Positions 1 through 8,000 of a stretch of DNA of 34,452 nucleotides are shown here, one piece after another. The DNA lies in assembly GCA_002685955.1 (NCBI GenBank), contig NYYU01000032.1:1-34452 (forward strand), read 5' to 3'. Each line of letters starts with the position of its first letter. Positions within the stretch are counted from its first letter, which is position 1. The DNA is from Parcubacteria group bacterium. GTDB lineage: Bacteria > Patescibacteriota > Minisyncoccia > Portnoybacterales > UBA2143. The position numbers and the translations under genes are program-made. The notes under the pieces were generated by a model, which saw only the letters and a list, made by a program, of their open reading frames with translations, was not told where the DNA came from and ran no database searches.

Positions 1-91
1 ACCCTCGCTTCGCCTGCCTACCGGCAGGTAGGCTCGGGCGCACGCCCACACCCCCGCCCGCCTACGCTACGCGAAAGCGTTGCGGGCGCGG

Positions 92-117
92 TACGATTTA
101 AAAATCTGTTTTCTTCG
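92..117. repeat. AT-rich intergenic repeat, copy 1, next to a GC-rich palindromic patch
   Basis: The block beginning TACGATTTAAAAAT recurs at about 5682 after pgk, followed in both places by a similar T-rich run ending in TTCTTC. Bases 1-91 hold no gene I can see. They are GC-rich, unlike the rest of the window, and contain the hairpin GCCTACC-GGCA-GGTAGGC at about 16-33 plus further GC-rich inverted segments. The patch lies just past the 3' end of the miaB-like gene. Confidence 0.55.
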
Positions 118-1107
118 TTATTTAATCATGTTTAAAATAATCCTTTTTCTTTTCTTTTTTTCGCTTGAATGAACATCGTCTTTTAATTTAGTGGCCGCAG
201 TGCCAGGTCTGGACGAATAAGCTGATGTATAGATTTGTTTGAATTTGATTTGTTTGACTAATTTAACTGTGTTTTGAAACTGTTTTTGGGTTTCTCCAGG
301 GAAGCCGACAATAATATCAGTAGAAATTTCCGCTTGAGGTATGGCTTGGCGGGTTTTTTTAATTAAATTTCTGTATTTAGTGATCGTATAGCCCCGATTC
401 ATTTTCTTTAAAATTTGATTGTCACCAGATTGAACTGGTAAATGGATTTGTTTAGAAACTTTTTTACTTTGGCTAATTACTTTAATTAATTGGTCGGACA
501 TATCTTTAGGATGAGAAGTAAGGAAATTGATTTTAAACTTACCTTCAAGCTGATTAATCATTTTTAATAAATTAGGGAAGTTTGTTTTATCCTTGGGACT
601 GAGATAGGAATTAACATTTTGGCCTAGCAGGGTAATTTCTTCGTATCCTTGTTTAATCAAGCTTTTAATTTCTTTAATAATTTCTTGGGCAGGCCTTGAT
701 TTTTCTCTGCCTCGGGTATAGGGCACAGCGCAATAAGCGCAGAAGTTATTACAGCCAGTCATAATAGGGATAAAAGCATGACGGATTGACTGGCATTTGG
801 CTTTTATTTTAAAATCAATAATCGGCCAGATGGCTATGTTTAATTCTTTAAATCTTTTTTTATCCTTTTCTAAAATGCAGCCAGTTAGAACAATTTTAGT
901 TTTGGGTTGTTGTTTTTGAATTTTGTTGACTTTGCTATGGACTCGGTTAATGGCCGACTGTCTAACCGAACAGATGTTAATAATTATTAAATCAGCCAGC
1001 GATTCTTTCTGAGCTGGCTTGTTTTTTGCTTGTTCTAACTTGGCGGCAATCCGTTCAGAATCATTCTTATTCATCTGGCAGCCATAGGTAACGATGTGAT
1101 ATCTCAT
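118..1107 (-). CDS. miaB: MiaB-like tRNA methylthiotransferase lacking the TRAM domain
   Basis: Radical-SAM enzyme family that methylthiolates N6-isopentenyl-adenosine (i6A37) in tRNA. In track numbering the three N-terminal [4Fe-4S] cysteines are C22 (YGCQMN), C58 (NICS) and C89 (TGC). The radical-SAM CxxxCxxC is GCNNFCAYC at 130-138, followed by the typical TRGREKSRP. The ORF track starts at a TTG (1143). I prefer the ATG 12 codons downstream (1107), because MRYHIVTYGCQMN is where family members begin and a TATAAT box lies inside the extra codons. The protein stops (LNMIK) where the C-terminal TRAM RNA-binding domain should begin, and the N-terminal domain is also short. MiaB is usually about 440 aa. 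A GC-rich palindromic patch follows the stop. It could be a related MTTase, but the radical-SAM motifs are clear. Confidence 0.85.
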   Translation of the reverse strand: MRYHIVTYGCQMNKNDSERIAAKLEQAKNKPAQKESLADLIIINICSVRQSAINRVHSKVNKIQKQQPKTKIVLTGCILEKDKKRFKELNIAIWPIIDFKIKAKCQSIRHAFIPIMTGCNNFCAYCAVPYTRGREKSRPAQEIIKEIKSLIKQGYEEITLLGQNVNSYLSPKDKTNFPNLLKMINQLEGKFKINFLTSHPKDMSDQLIKVISQSKKVSKQIHLPVQSGDNQILKKMNRGYTITKYRNLIKKTRQAIPQAEISTDIIVGFPGETQKQFQNTVKLVKQIKFKQIYTSAYSSRPGTAATKLKDDVHSSEKKKRKRIILNMIK

Positions 1108-1126
1108 TTTTTGTATCTTATCTAAT

Positions 1127-1132
1127 ATTATA
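1127..1132 (-). promoter_or_regulatory. -10 box upstream of miaB-like gene
   Basis: TATAAT on the minus strand, 19 nt before the preferred ATG at 1107. No good -35 hexamer is seen at the usual spacing, so this rests on the -10 box alone. Confidence 0.4.
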
Positions 1133-1149
1133 GTATAATACAAGCAATG

Positions 1150-1275
1150 CCCTGTAGAGAAATTTTGACTGTCGTCTTAGACGACAAATATACGGGGATA
1201 TAGGTTTAATAAACAAAAGAAATAATACTAAGAAATTTGATAATTTGAATTAAATGTCAAAATTCTTCTACGGGG
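1150..1275. repeat. Imperfect inverted repeat between miaB and the GT2 gene, ending at the GT2 start
   Basis: The left arm (1150-1169) and right arm (1256-1275) are inverse complements at 17 of 20 positions; the right arm runs GTCAAAATTCTTCTACGGGG. The ATG of the glycosyltransferase follows one base after the arm (CGGGGTATG). A shorter element of the same style precedes the GT4 gene at 11299. The interior also holds a small palindrome (1170-1186). Confidence 0.6.
1170..1186. repeat. Small palindrome of the TGTCG..TTAG..CGACA family
   Basis: TGTCGTCTTAGACGACA forms a tight hairpin. Related palindromes occur upstream of trmD, in the rRNA leader and twice inside 16S rRNA. Confidence 0.6.
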
Positions 1276-1276
1276 T

Positions 1277-2014
1277 ATGGAAAAAATATATTTGTCAGTG
1301 ATTATTCCGGCATATAATGAGGAAAAAAGAATTAGTAAAACCCTTTTAGATATTGATCGCTATTTAAGTAGACAGAAATATACTTATGAAATTATTGTGG
1401 TTAATGACGGGGCTAAGGATAAAACAGCCCAGGTAGTTAATAAATTTGCTAATTTAATTAAGAACTTGAGATTGATTGATAATAAGAAGAATCATGGCAA
1501 AGGCTGGGTGGTTAAACAAGGCATGCTTGAGGCCGTAGGCGAGATTCGTCTTTTTATGGATGCAGATAACGCGACAACTATTGATCATTTTGAGAAAATG
1601 ATTCCTTTGTTTAACCAAGGTTATGAGGTGGTCATTGGTTCACGCGATAAGAAAGACGCGCCCGGAGCCAAGCAGTCCGTAGCTCAGTCATTTATTAAAA
1701 GACAATTAGGCAATACGGGCAATCTTTTAATTCAATTGCTGGCTGTGTCTGGTATTTGGGATACTCAATGCGGTTTTAAGGCTTTTACGGCTAAAGCAAC
1801 TAAAGATATTTTCACAAGAGCTCTAATTAACCGATGGGGTTTTGATATTGAATCTTTAGCTTTAGCTCGGAAGCTTAAGTACAGAATTGGTATTATTCCA
1901 GTTAATTGGGTTAATGATCCTGATAGCCATGTTAGCTTGAAGGGTTATTTAAATACTTTTAGGGAATTATTTAAAATTAAATGGAATTTAATCAGACATA
2001 AATATGATGATTAA
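1277..2014 (+). CDS. Family 2 glycosyltransferase, dolichyl-phosphate glucosyltransferase (ALG5)-like
   Basis: GT-A fold glycosyltransferase expected to move a sugar from a nucleotide donor to a polyprenyl phosphate at the cytoplasmic face of the membrane. The N-terminus has the classic SVIIPAYNEE (7-16), the nucleotide-binding acidic motif VVNDG (41-45) and the metal-binding MDADNA (94-99). These are followed by the IGSRD and WDTQCGFKAF segments seen in ALG5/DPM1-type enzymes. At 245 aa it is the length of the soluble catalytic domain, with no C-terminal membrane anchor. It leads a plus-strand run and overlaps galT by 11 nt. Its start codon directly abuts an inverted-repeat arm, with no clear Shine-Dalgarno sequence. 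The exact sugar is unknown. Confidence 0.88.
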   Translation: MEKIYLSVIIPAYNEEKRISKTLLDIDRYLSRQKYTYEIIVVNDGAKDKTAQVVNKFANLIKNLRLIDNKKNHGKGWVVKQGMLEAVGEIRLFMDADNATTIDHFEKMIPLFNQGYEVVIGSRDKKDAPGAKQSVAQSFIKRQLGNTGNLLIQLLAVSGIWDTQCGFKAFTAKATKDIFTRALINRWGFDIESLALARKLKYRIGIIPVNWVNDPDSHVSLKGYLNTFRELFKIKWNLIRHKYDD

Positions 2015-3017
2015 AAAAAAGCTTAAAAACAAATTTCCTTCGGAATTACGCATGGATTTGGTTTCTAATGACTGGGTCATTATTGCCACGGGCCGGGGCC
2101 GACGGCCAGAAAGTTTTGCTCGAGAAAAAAGGGAAAAAGAAAAGGCCTCTTCTAAAGATTGTCCTTTTTGCAAAGAAGACAACATTAAAGAAAAAGTGGC
2201 TCGTCGCGATAAAAAAGATGGGTCTTGGTTTGTGATTGCTATTCCTAATAAATATCCGGCGCTTTCTAGCGGGCGCCAGTTGACCGAGCGCAAAGAGGGT
2301 CCTAATCGGATTATGAATGGATTTGGCTATCACGAAGTAATTATTACGGCTGATCATCAAAGGCCTTTAGCTTTATTCTCTCAAAAAGAGGTGGAAATGG
2401 TAATTGATCTTTATCAGGCCCGATATTTGGATTTGATTAAAAAAAGATATATTAAATATATTTCCATTTTCCATAATCATGGCAAATCAGCCGGCGCTTC
2501 GGTGGCTCATCCCCATTCTCAGTTGATTGCCGCGCCGGTGATTGATCCTGATTTGCGAGGCAGTTTAGATGGAGCTGAATCTTTTTACCAAAGCCAGGGC
2601 AAGTGCGTTTATTGCGCTATGCTTGAATGGGAGCTTAAAGATGGCCAAAGAATTATTTATCAAAACGATAAATTTGTTGTGCTTTGTCCTTTTGCTTCTC
2701 AGGTAGCTTTTGAAGTAAGGGTTTATCCTAAAAAACATCAGCCATATTTTGAAAAAATGACTGAAGATGAGAAATGGCTTTTTGCCGATGCTTTAGGCAA
2801 AGCTTTGAATAAAATTTATAAGGGGCTTGATAACCCAGCTCATAATTTCTATATCCACACCGCTCCAGCCGGCGGTGGTGATTACAATCATTACCATTGG
2901 CATTTGAATATCCTGCCTAAGACGGCTACTTGGGCTGGTTTTGAATTAGGGGCCGGTATAGAAATTAGCACAATTGAACCGGAAAAAGCAGCTGAGTTTT
3001 TGAGAAAAGCCAAATGA
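2004..3017 (+). CDS. galT: Galactose-1-phosphate uridylyltransferase family (GalT)
   Basis: HIT-superfamily nucleotidyltransferase that exchanges UMP between UDP-glucose and a hexose 1-phosphate (Leloir pathway and relatives). The catalytic HPHSQ is at 169-173, with the covalent-intermediate histidine at H171, preceded by HNHGKSAGAS (157-166). A first CxxC (C53, C56) and a second (C201, C204) fit metal-binding positions, and HYHWHLNILP (296-305) is the C-terminal histidine cluster. At 337 aa it is the expected length. It overlaps the upstream glycosyltransferase and the downstream dedA, suggesting coupled translation in a sugar-nucleotide/glycolysis operon. The true substrate could be another sugar 1-phosphate; CPR versions are uncharacterised as far as I know. 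Confidence 0.88.
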   Translation: MMIKKKLKNKFPSELRMDLVSNDWVIIATGRGRRPESFAREKREKEKASSKDCPFCKEDNIKEKVARRDKKDGSWFVIAIPNKYPALSSGRQLTERKEGPNRIMNGFGYHEVIITADHQRPLALFSQKEVEMVIDLYQARYLDLIKKRYIKYISIFHNHGKSAGASVAHPHSQLIAAPVIDPDLRGSLDGAESFYQSQGKCVYCAMLEWELKDGQRIIYQNDKFVVLCPFASQVAFEVRVYPKKHQPYFEKMTEDEKWLFADALGKALNKIYKGLDNPAHNFYIHTAPAGGGDYNHYHWHLNILPKTATWAGFELGAGIEISTIEPEKAAEFLRKAK

Positions 3018-3679
3018 TAGAAAACCTGGCAACCTGGCTGGCTTTAGCCGTCTTAGAAGTTGTTGGCAAGATAGGGTATTTAGGCATTACTCTTTTAATG
3101 GCCCTGGAGAGCTCTTTTATTCCTTTCCCTTCAGAGATTGTTATTCCACCGGCTGCCTATTTAGCCCAACAAGGTCAATTCAATATTTATTTAGTCATTT
3201 TATCCGGAATCATTGGCAGTTTGCTGGGCGCTTTATTCAACTATTATCTAGCTCTGAGATTAGGCCGTAAAGTGGTTTACGGGTTGGCCCGATACAAGTT
3301 CTTTAGATTTTTGCTGATTAATCCAGCCAAGATTGAAAAATCAGAAAAATATTTCTTAAAATATGGAAACATTTCTACTTTTATTGGTCGTTTAGTGCCG
3401 GTGCTCAGACAGTTAGTTTCTCTGCCGGCTGGATTTTCAAAAATGAGCCTGAAAAGTTTTGTTTTTTACACTTTTCTCGGTTCCGGTATTTGGACAGTTA
3501 TTCTAGCGATTTTAGGATATGTTTTTGGTTCTAACCAGGAAAAGTTTGAGAAATATTATACGGAGATTTCATGGTTTTTCATCATTCTTATCCCAGTTTT
3601 AGTTATTGTTTTAATTATTAAAAAATCCCGACGTAAAGTCGGGATCCCGACTCAAAAGACGTCGGGAAAAATTCAATAA
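3014..3679 (+). CDS. DedA family membrane protein with a palindrome-derived C-terminal tail
   Basis: DedA (SNARE-associated/VTT) integral membrane protein; in other bacteria these act in envelope homeostasis and lipid-carrier recycling. Visible hallmarks are ESSFIPFPSEIVIPPAAYLA near the N-terminus, a glycine-rich helix, the FIGRLVPVLRQLVSLPAG re-entrant motif, and a last hydrophobic helix ISWFFIILIPVLVIVLII. The start overlaps galT (ATGA). Residues about 205-219 (RRKVGIPTQKTSGK) are not DedA sequence. They are the translation of a palindromic repeat (3626-3670) that also lies inside trmD. The gene ends 1 nt before tpiA. Confidence 0.88.
   Translation: MIENLATWLALAVLEVVGKIGYLGITLLMALESSFIPFPSEIVIPPAAYLAQQGQFNIYLVILSGIIGSLLGALFNYYLALRLGRKVVYGLARYKFFRFLLINPAKIEKSEKYFLKYGNISTFIGRLVPVLRQLVSLPAGFSKMSLKSFVFYTFLGSGIWTVILAILGYVFGSNQEKFEKYYTEISWFFIILIPVLVIVLIIKKSRRKVGIPTQKTSGKIQ
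3626..3670. repeat. Translated palindromic repeat (RRKVGIPTQK family), copy in dedA
   Basis: Two linked hairpins: CCCGAC-gtaaa-GTCGGG, then TCCCGAC-tcaaaagac-GTCGGGA. It is read in frame at the DedA C-terminus as RRKVGIPTQKTSGK. A near copy lies in trmD in the same orientation and frame (31879-31924), and a rearranged version is in the DUF4012 gene (14191-14275). Confidence 0.85.
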
Positions 3680-3680
3680 T

Positions 3681-4448
3681 ATGAACCCATTAATTATTGC
3701 CAATTGGAAGATGAATCCAGTTACCCTTAAAGAGGCCGAGCGCCTTTTCGGGACAGTGAAAAAAGAAATTGAAGAGGTTGAAGGAGTTGAGGTTGTTGTT
3801 TGCCCGCCTTTCGCCTATTTGCCTAAAATAATTAGTCTGGCCGGGGATTTAGCTATTGGCGCCCAGAATTGTTTTTATCAAGAAAAAGGCGCTTATACAG
3901 GCGAAGTTTCTCCTTTAATGCTTAAAGATTTAGGCTGTCAATATATCATTGTTGGCCATTCAGAAAGAAGAAAATATTTCCAGGAAACTGATGAAGGGGT
4001 TAATAACAAGCTCAAGATCGTTTTAAAAAACCTCCTTAAGCCTATTTTGTGTATTGGCGAAGAAGCTCGGGACGCTTTTAATTCTTCAGGCCGACCGGTT
4101 AATGAAATGAGCTTGGTTGTGGGCGAGCAATTAGCCAAAGATTTAAACGGCATTTCAGCTAGCCGAGTGGTAGAAATAACTATTGCTTATGAGCCAATCT
4201 GGGCGATTGGCACCGGTCTTCCTTGTTTGTCTGATGATGCCATGAAAGCAGTTTTGTTTATTCGGAAAACTTTGACCAATCTCTATAATCGTTCTGTGGC
4301 TGAAAGGGTTAGGATTCTTTATGGGGGGAGTGTTACCAGTCAAAATGTGATTGACTATGTTAAGGGAATTAATATGAACGGAGTTTTAGTCGGCGCTGCT
4401 TCTTTAAATGCTAGTGAGTTTGCCAAGATTGTTAAAAGGGCTATATGA
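3681..4448 (+). CDS. tpiA: Triosephosphate isomerase
   Basis: Glycolytic TIM-barrel enzyme interconverting dihydroxyacetone phosphate and glyceraldehyde 3-phosphate. All key residues are present: K10 in ANWKMN, the electrophilic H93 in GHSERR, the catalytic base E171 in AYEPIWAIGTG, and the phosphate-binding YGGSV near the C-terminus. Length 255 aa is normal. It overlaps pgk by 4 nt (ATGA), giving a tpiA-pgk pair in one operon with the upstream sugar genes. The order differs from the common gapA-pgk-tpiA arrangement, and no gapA is visible here. Confidence 0.96.
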   Translation: MNPLIIANWKMNPVTLKEAERLFGTVKKEIEEVEGVEVVVCPPFAYLPKIISLAGDLAIGAQNCFYQEKGAYTGEVSPLMLKDLGCQYIIVGHSERRKYFQETDEGVNNKLKIVLKNLLKPILCIGEEARDAFNSSGRPVNEMSLVVGEQLAKDLNGISASRVVEITIAYEPIWAIGTGLPCLSDDAMKAVLFIRKTLTNLYNRSVAERVRILYGGSVTSQNVIDYVKGINMNGVLVGAASLNASEFAKIVKRAI

Positions 4449-5602
4449 AATTTCTTAAGGATTTTAATTTTAAAGATAAACGAGTTTTGGTCCGTTTTGG
4501 TTTTGATGTGCCTTTAAAAGATGGACAGGTAACTAATGATTTTCGGATTCGGACCGGCGTGCCAACCATTGAGTATTTATTAAATCAAGGGGCCAAGGTC
4601 ATTTTATTAACCCACCTCGGCCGACCCAATGGCCAAGTAGTTGAAGAGTTAAGAGTTGATCCGATTGGCCAGAAATTAGCTCAGTTGATTGATAAGCCGG
4701 TAAAAAAACTTGATGATTGTATTGGCTCAGCCGTAGTCCAGGCAATAGAACAGATGAAATCAGGTCAAGTAATTCTTCTGGAAAATGTTCAATTTCATCC
4801 AGGAGAAAAAACCAAAGACCCTTCCTTTATTAATTTATTGGCTAGTTTGGCTGATTTTTTTGTATTTGAGGCTTTTGGCCAGGCTCATCGGGATTATGCT
4901 TCAATCAGTGGTTTGTCTAAAAAAATGCCTAGTTGCGCCGGTTTGCTTTTAGAGAAAGAAATAGAGAATCTTCATCAAACCATGGATAAAACTGAGCATC
5001 CTTTTGTAGTTATTATCGGTGGAGTGAAAATCTCTACCAAGATTAAAGTAATTAAGAATTATTTAGCCAAAGCTGATAATTTAATTCTAGGCGGCGCTTT
5101 GGCTAACACGGTTATTAGGGCTAAGGGTTTTGCCATTGGTAAATCTATTATTGAAGAAGAAATGGTCGCTCAAGCTGAGAAACTGGAATTGACTAATAAC
5201 AAGCTTCATATCCCGGTTGATGTGGTTGCTTCGGCTGACCCTACCGGTAAATCTTCCAGTCGGATTGCTCCGGTGGGCAAAACTGAACCTGAAGAAATGA
5301 TTCTGGATATTGGACCAGATACGGTTCATCTTTTTAACCAAATAATTGCTCAGGCGAAAATGATTGTTTGGAACGGACCAATGGGCCTTTTTGAAGTAGG
5401 CGCCTTTAATTCAGGCAGCGAACAGGTGGCTCGGGCCGTGGCCCAAAGTTCTGCTTTTTCATTAGTCGGGGGCGGTGATACAATTTGTCTTTTGGGGGAA
5501 CTTGATTTATTAGATAAAATAGACCATGTTTCTACGGGCGGCGGAGCCATGCTTAAATTCTTAGTCAATGAGAAACTGCCCGGGATAGAAGCGCTTAAAT
5601 AA
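4445..5602 (+). CDS. pgk: Phosphoglycerate kinase
   Basis: Makes ATP and 3-phosphoglycerate from 1,3-bisphosphoglycerate. The N-terminal substrate domain shows VRFGFDVPLKDGQVTNDFRI, TIEYLL and THLGRPNG. The nucleotide domain shows GGVKISTKI, where most family members have GGAKVSDKI, then WNGPMGLFE and the GGGDT loop. Length 385 aa is near the usual 390-400. It overlaps tpiA and is the last gene of the run; an inverted repeat (5624-5697) follows. Confidence 0.96.
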   Translation: MKFLKDFNFKDKRVLVRFGFDVPLKDGQVTNDFRIRTGVPTIEYLLNQGAKVILLTHLGRPNGQVVEELRVDPIGQKLAQLIDKPVKKLDDCIGSAVVQAIEQMKSGQVILLENVQFHPGEKTKDPSFINLLASLADFFVFEAFGQAHRDYASISGLSKKMPSCAGLLLEKEIENLHQTMDKTEHPFVVIIGGVKISTKIKVIKNYLAKADNLILGGALANTVIRAKGFAIGKSIIEEEMVAQAEKLELTNNKLHIPVDVVASADPTGKSSSRIAPVGKTEPEEMILDIGPDTVHLFNQIIAQAKMIVWNGPMGLFEVGAFNSGSEQVARAVAQSSAFSLVGGGDTICLLGELDLLDKIDHVSTGGGAMLKFLVNEKLPGIEALK

Positions 5603-5623
5603 TTAGTTTGTGTTCCGAAAACA

Positions 5624-5697
5624 AAATTTTTAAATCGCTTATCCCTACTCTTGCTTTGCTTGAGTAAAACGCGTCCACACCTACGATTTAAAAATTT
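5624..5697. repeat. Intergenic inverted repeat after pgk
   Basis: The 14-nt arms AAATTTTTAAATCG (5624-5637) and CGATTTAAAAATTT (5684-5697) are perfect inverse complements. They enclose a 46-nt loop, and the right arm runs into a T-rich stretch. It may end pgk transcription. The right arm plus its flank resembles bases 92-117. Nothing else is seen between pgk and recJ. Confidence 0.55.
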
Positions 5698-5739
5698 ATT
5701 TTCTTCACGCAAATTTTAAAGTGATCGCTTTTCAAATTT

Positions 5740-7485
5740 ATGAAGTGGCAGGTTAAATCAAAGGCGCCCCGCGCTTTTTTTAAACAATTTCCTGAATTTT
5801 CTCCCTTAATCGTCCAGTTATTCTATAACCGGGGATTTAAAACTCAAAAACAAGTTGATGAGTTTTTTAATCCTGATTTTGAAGGGGACTTACACGATCC
5901 TTATTTACTAAAAGATATGGATTTGGCCGTTAAACGGATAGTCAAAGCAATAGATCATCAGGAAAAGATATTGATTTACGGGGATTTTGATGCTGATGGG
6001 GTTAGCGCTACCACAATTTTATACAAGACCCTAGAATCTTTTGGCTTAACCCCAGAAATATATATTCCTGATCGGGAAAAAGAAAATCATGGATTAAATC
6101 CAAAATCAATTAAAGTTATTGCTAAAGATAAAATTAATCTTCTTATTACAGTTGATTGCGGTAGTAAGGATTTTGAAGCGATAGACTTAGCTAATTCTTT
6201 AGGTATTGATGTAGTTATTACGGACCATCATGATACTGACCAAAAACTGCCTCAAACAGTCGCTTTGATTAATCATAAAAGAAAAGATGACAAGTATCCT
6301 TTTAAAGATTTAGCTGGAGCCGGGGTCGCTTATAAATTAGCTTTAGCTCTGTTGTTGATTAAAGGCGATCCAGATAATTTAAAAAAATGGCTTTTAGATA
6401 TTACTGCTTTGGCCACCGTAGCTGATATGGAGCCGATTATTGGCGAGAATCGGACGATAGTTAAGTACGGCTTGGGGGTTTTAGCTCAAACTAAATGGAT
6501 TGGTTTAGCAAAGTTAATGGATGTTTCAAGGATTAATCCTGAAATAGTTAATCATTCGGCTAAGGGAGAAGCGCCTTTAACTAATCTTGATGCCTCTACG
6601 CTTGGTTTTGCTTTAGGTCCAAGGATTAATGCGGCCGGCCGGATGGAGCATGCTAATATTGCTTTTGAGCTTTTGACTACTGGAAACGAACAAAAAGCAG
6701 AAAAGTTGGCTCAATTAATTGATCAGAAGAATAAAGAGCGGCAGACTTTGACCGATAAGGTTGTTCGAGAGGTAGAGGCCAGAATTGTTAGTCAAGACAG
6801 AATACCAGAATTAATTTTTGAGGGCGATAAAGATTGGCCGGTTGGCTTAATTGGCTTAATTGCTGGTAAAATGAAGGATAAGTTTAACCGGCCGGCCGTA
6901 ATTTACAATGATCAGCAAAAAATAATACGGGCTTCTTGCCGGAGTATTCCTCAGTTTGATTTGATGAATATGCTAAATCAATGCAGTCGCTATTTTGATG
7001 ATTATGGCGGGCGCGATGGAACAGGCGGATTTACGATGAGCAGAGATAAAATTGAAAAAGTTAAGGATATTTGCTTTAAACTGGCTAAAAAAGAATTAAA
7101 GAAAATTAGTTTAAATTCGGTTCTTGAAATTGATGCTGAATTGTCTTTAGAAGAAATCAGTTTTAAAAATCATGATCAAGTTAGTCTTTTTGAACCTTTT
7201 GGTAAAAAGAATCTTAAACCAAAATTTTTAGCCAAGAGTTTAGAAATTATGGAAGCTAGATTGGTTGGTAATGGTCAAAAACATTTGAAAATGGAATTAG
7301 CTATGTTTGATAAATATTCAGGCAAGGGTAAGAACTTTAAAGCAATTGGTTTTAGTCTAGTTGATAAAGTAGAGGAAGTAAAAAAAGGAGATTTAGTTGA
7401 TGTTGTTTTTGAAATGATTATCAATCAATGGAATGGATACAAAGAATTAGAAATGAAAATTGTTGATTTAAAATTAATCAAATAG
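5740..7485 (+). CDS. recJ: Single-stranded-DNA-specific exonuclease RecJ
   Basis: DHH-family 5'-3' ssDNA exonuclease used in recombination and repair. The phosphoesterase motifs are visible: YGDFDADGVSATT (DFDADG at 82-87), VDCGS (138-142) and TDHHD (161-165), followed by the ALATVADM and GPRINAAGRM segments typical of RecJ. The DHHA1 domain has GGRDGTGGF in place of the usual GGHxxAAGF. A C-terminal OB-like region follows. Length 581 aa is normal. It is followed 12 nt later by the RNase H gene, so the two are probably cotranscribed. Confidence 0.95.
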   Translation: MKWQVKSKAPRAFFKQFPEFSPLIVQLFYNRGFKTQKQVDEFFNPDFEGDLHDPYLLKDMDLAVKRIVKAIDHQEKILIYGDFDADGVSATTILYKTLESFGLTPEIYIPDREKENHGLNPKSIKVIAKDKINLLITVDCGSKDFEAIDLANSLGIDVVITDHHDTDQKLPQTVALINHKRKDDKYPFKDLAGAGVAYKLALALLLIKGDPDNLKKWLLDITALATVADMEPIIGENRTIVKYGLGVLAQTKWIGLAKLMDVSRINPEIVNHSAKGEAPLTNLDASTLGFALGPRINAAGRMEHANIAFELLTTGNEQKAEKLAQLIDQKNKERQTLTDKVVREVEARIVSQDRIPELIFEGDKDWPVGLIGLIAGKMKDKFNRPAVIYNDQQKIIRASCRSIPQFDLMNMLNQCSRYFDDYGGRDGTGGFTMSRDKIEKVKDICFKLAKKELKKISLNSVLEIDAELSLEEISFKNHDQVSLFEPFGKKNLKPKFLAKSLEIMEARLVGNGQKHLKMELAMFDKYSGKGKNFKAIGFSLVDKVEEVKKGDLVDVVFEMIINQWNGYKELEMKIVDLKLIK

Positions 7486-7497
7486 TAAACTTATATT

Positions 7498-7932
7498 ATG
7501 AAGTTAACCATATTTACTGATGGGGGAGCTCGAGATAATCCCGGACCAGCCGCCATTGGTGTTGTCATTATCCAAGAGGGCCAAACCTTTAAAAAGTATT
7601 CTGAATTTATTGGTCAGGCGACTAATAATCAGGCTGAATATCAGGCAGTCATTTTTGCCATGAAAAAAGTTAAATTGCTCTTTGGCAAAAAAAAAGCTAA
7701 AGACATGGAAATAGAGTTTATGATTGATAGTGAATTAGTGGCTAAGCATTTAAATCATCAATACAAAATTAAAGAAAAAGATTTAAAGGATTTATTTATT
7801 AAAATCTGGAATTTAATGCTTGATTTTAAAAAAATAGAGTTTAACCATGTTTTAAGAGAAAAAAACCAACAAGCTGATCAATTGGTTAATCAGGCCTTAG
7901 ACGCCCAAGCCAGAACCCAAACTCTTTTGTAA
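7498..7932 (+). CDS. rnhA: RNase HI family protein
   Basis: RNase H-fold nuclease that would cut the RNA strand of RNA-DNA hybrids. The four acidic active-site residues can be placed: D8 (FTDGGARDNPGPA), E47 (TNNQAEYQA), D76 (IDSELV) and D126 (NQQADQLVNQA). At 144 aa it is the short form related to archaeal/Bacillus-type RNase HI. It sits just after recJ and 10 nt before the -35 box of the RNase P RNA promoter. Confidence 0.92.
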   Translation: MKLTIFTDGGARDNPGPAAIGVVIIQEGQTFKKYSEFIGQATNNQAEYQAVIFAMKKVKLLFGKKKAKDMEIEFMIDSELVAKHLNHQYKIKEKDLKDLFIKIWNLMLDFKKIEFNHVLREKNQQADQLVNQALDAQARTQTLL

Positions 7933-7942
7933 AATTATCTAT

Positions 7943-7971
7943 TTGACAAAACTGTGTTTTTTTGATAGGAT
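7943..7971 (+). promoter_or_regulatory. Sigma-70 type promoter of the RNase P RNA gene
   Basis: TTGACA (7943-7948), 17-nt spacer, TAGGAT (7966-7971). The predicted start, about 7 nt downstream, falls on G7978, exactly where helix P1 of the RNA begins. Confidence 0.85.
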
Positions 7972-8000
7972 TAAATTGACTTAAGTAAGTTAGATAGTCG

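Noticed and set aside
1988-2360. Minus-strand ORFs opposite galT
   Set aside because: Shadows of a well-supported gene with intact catalytic motifs.
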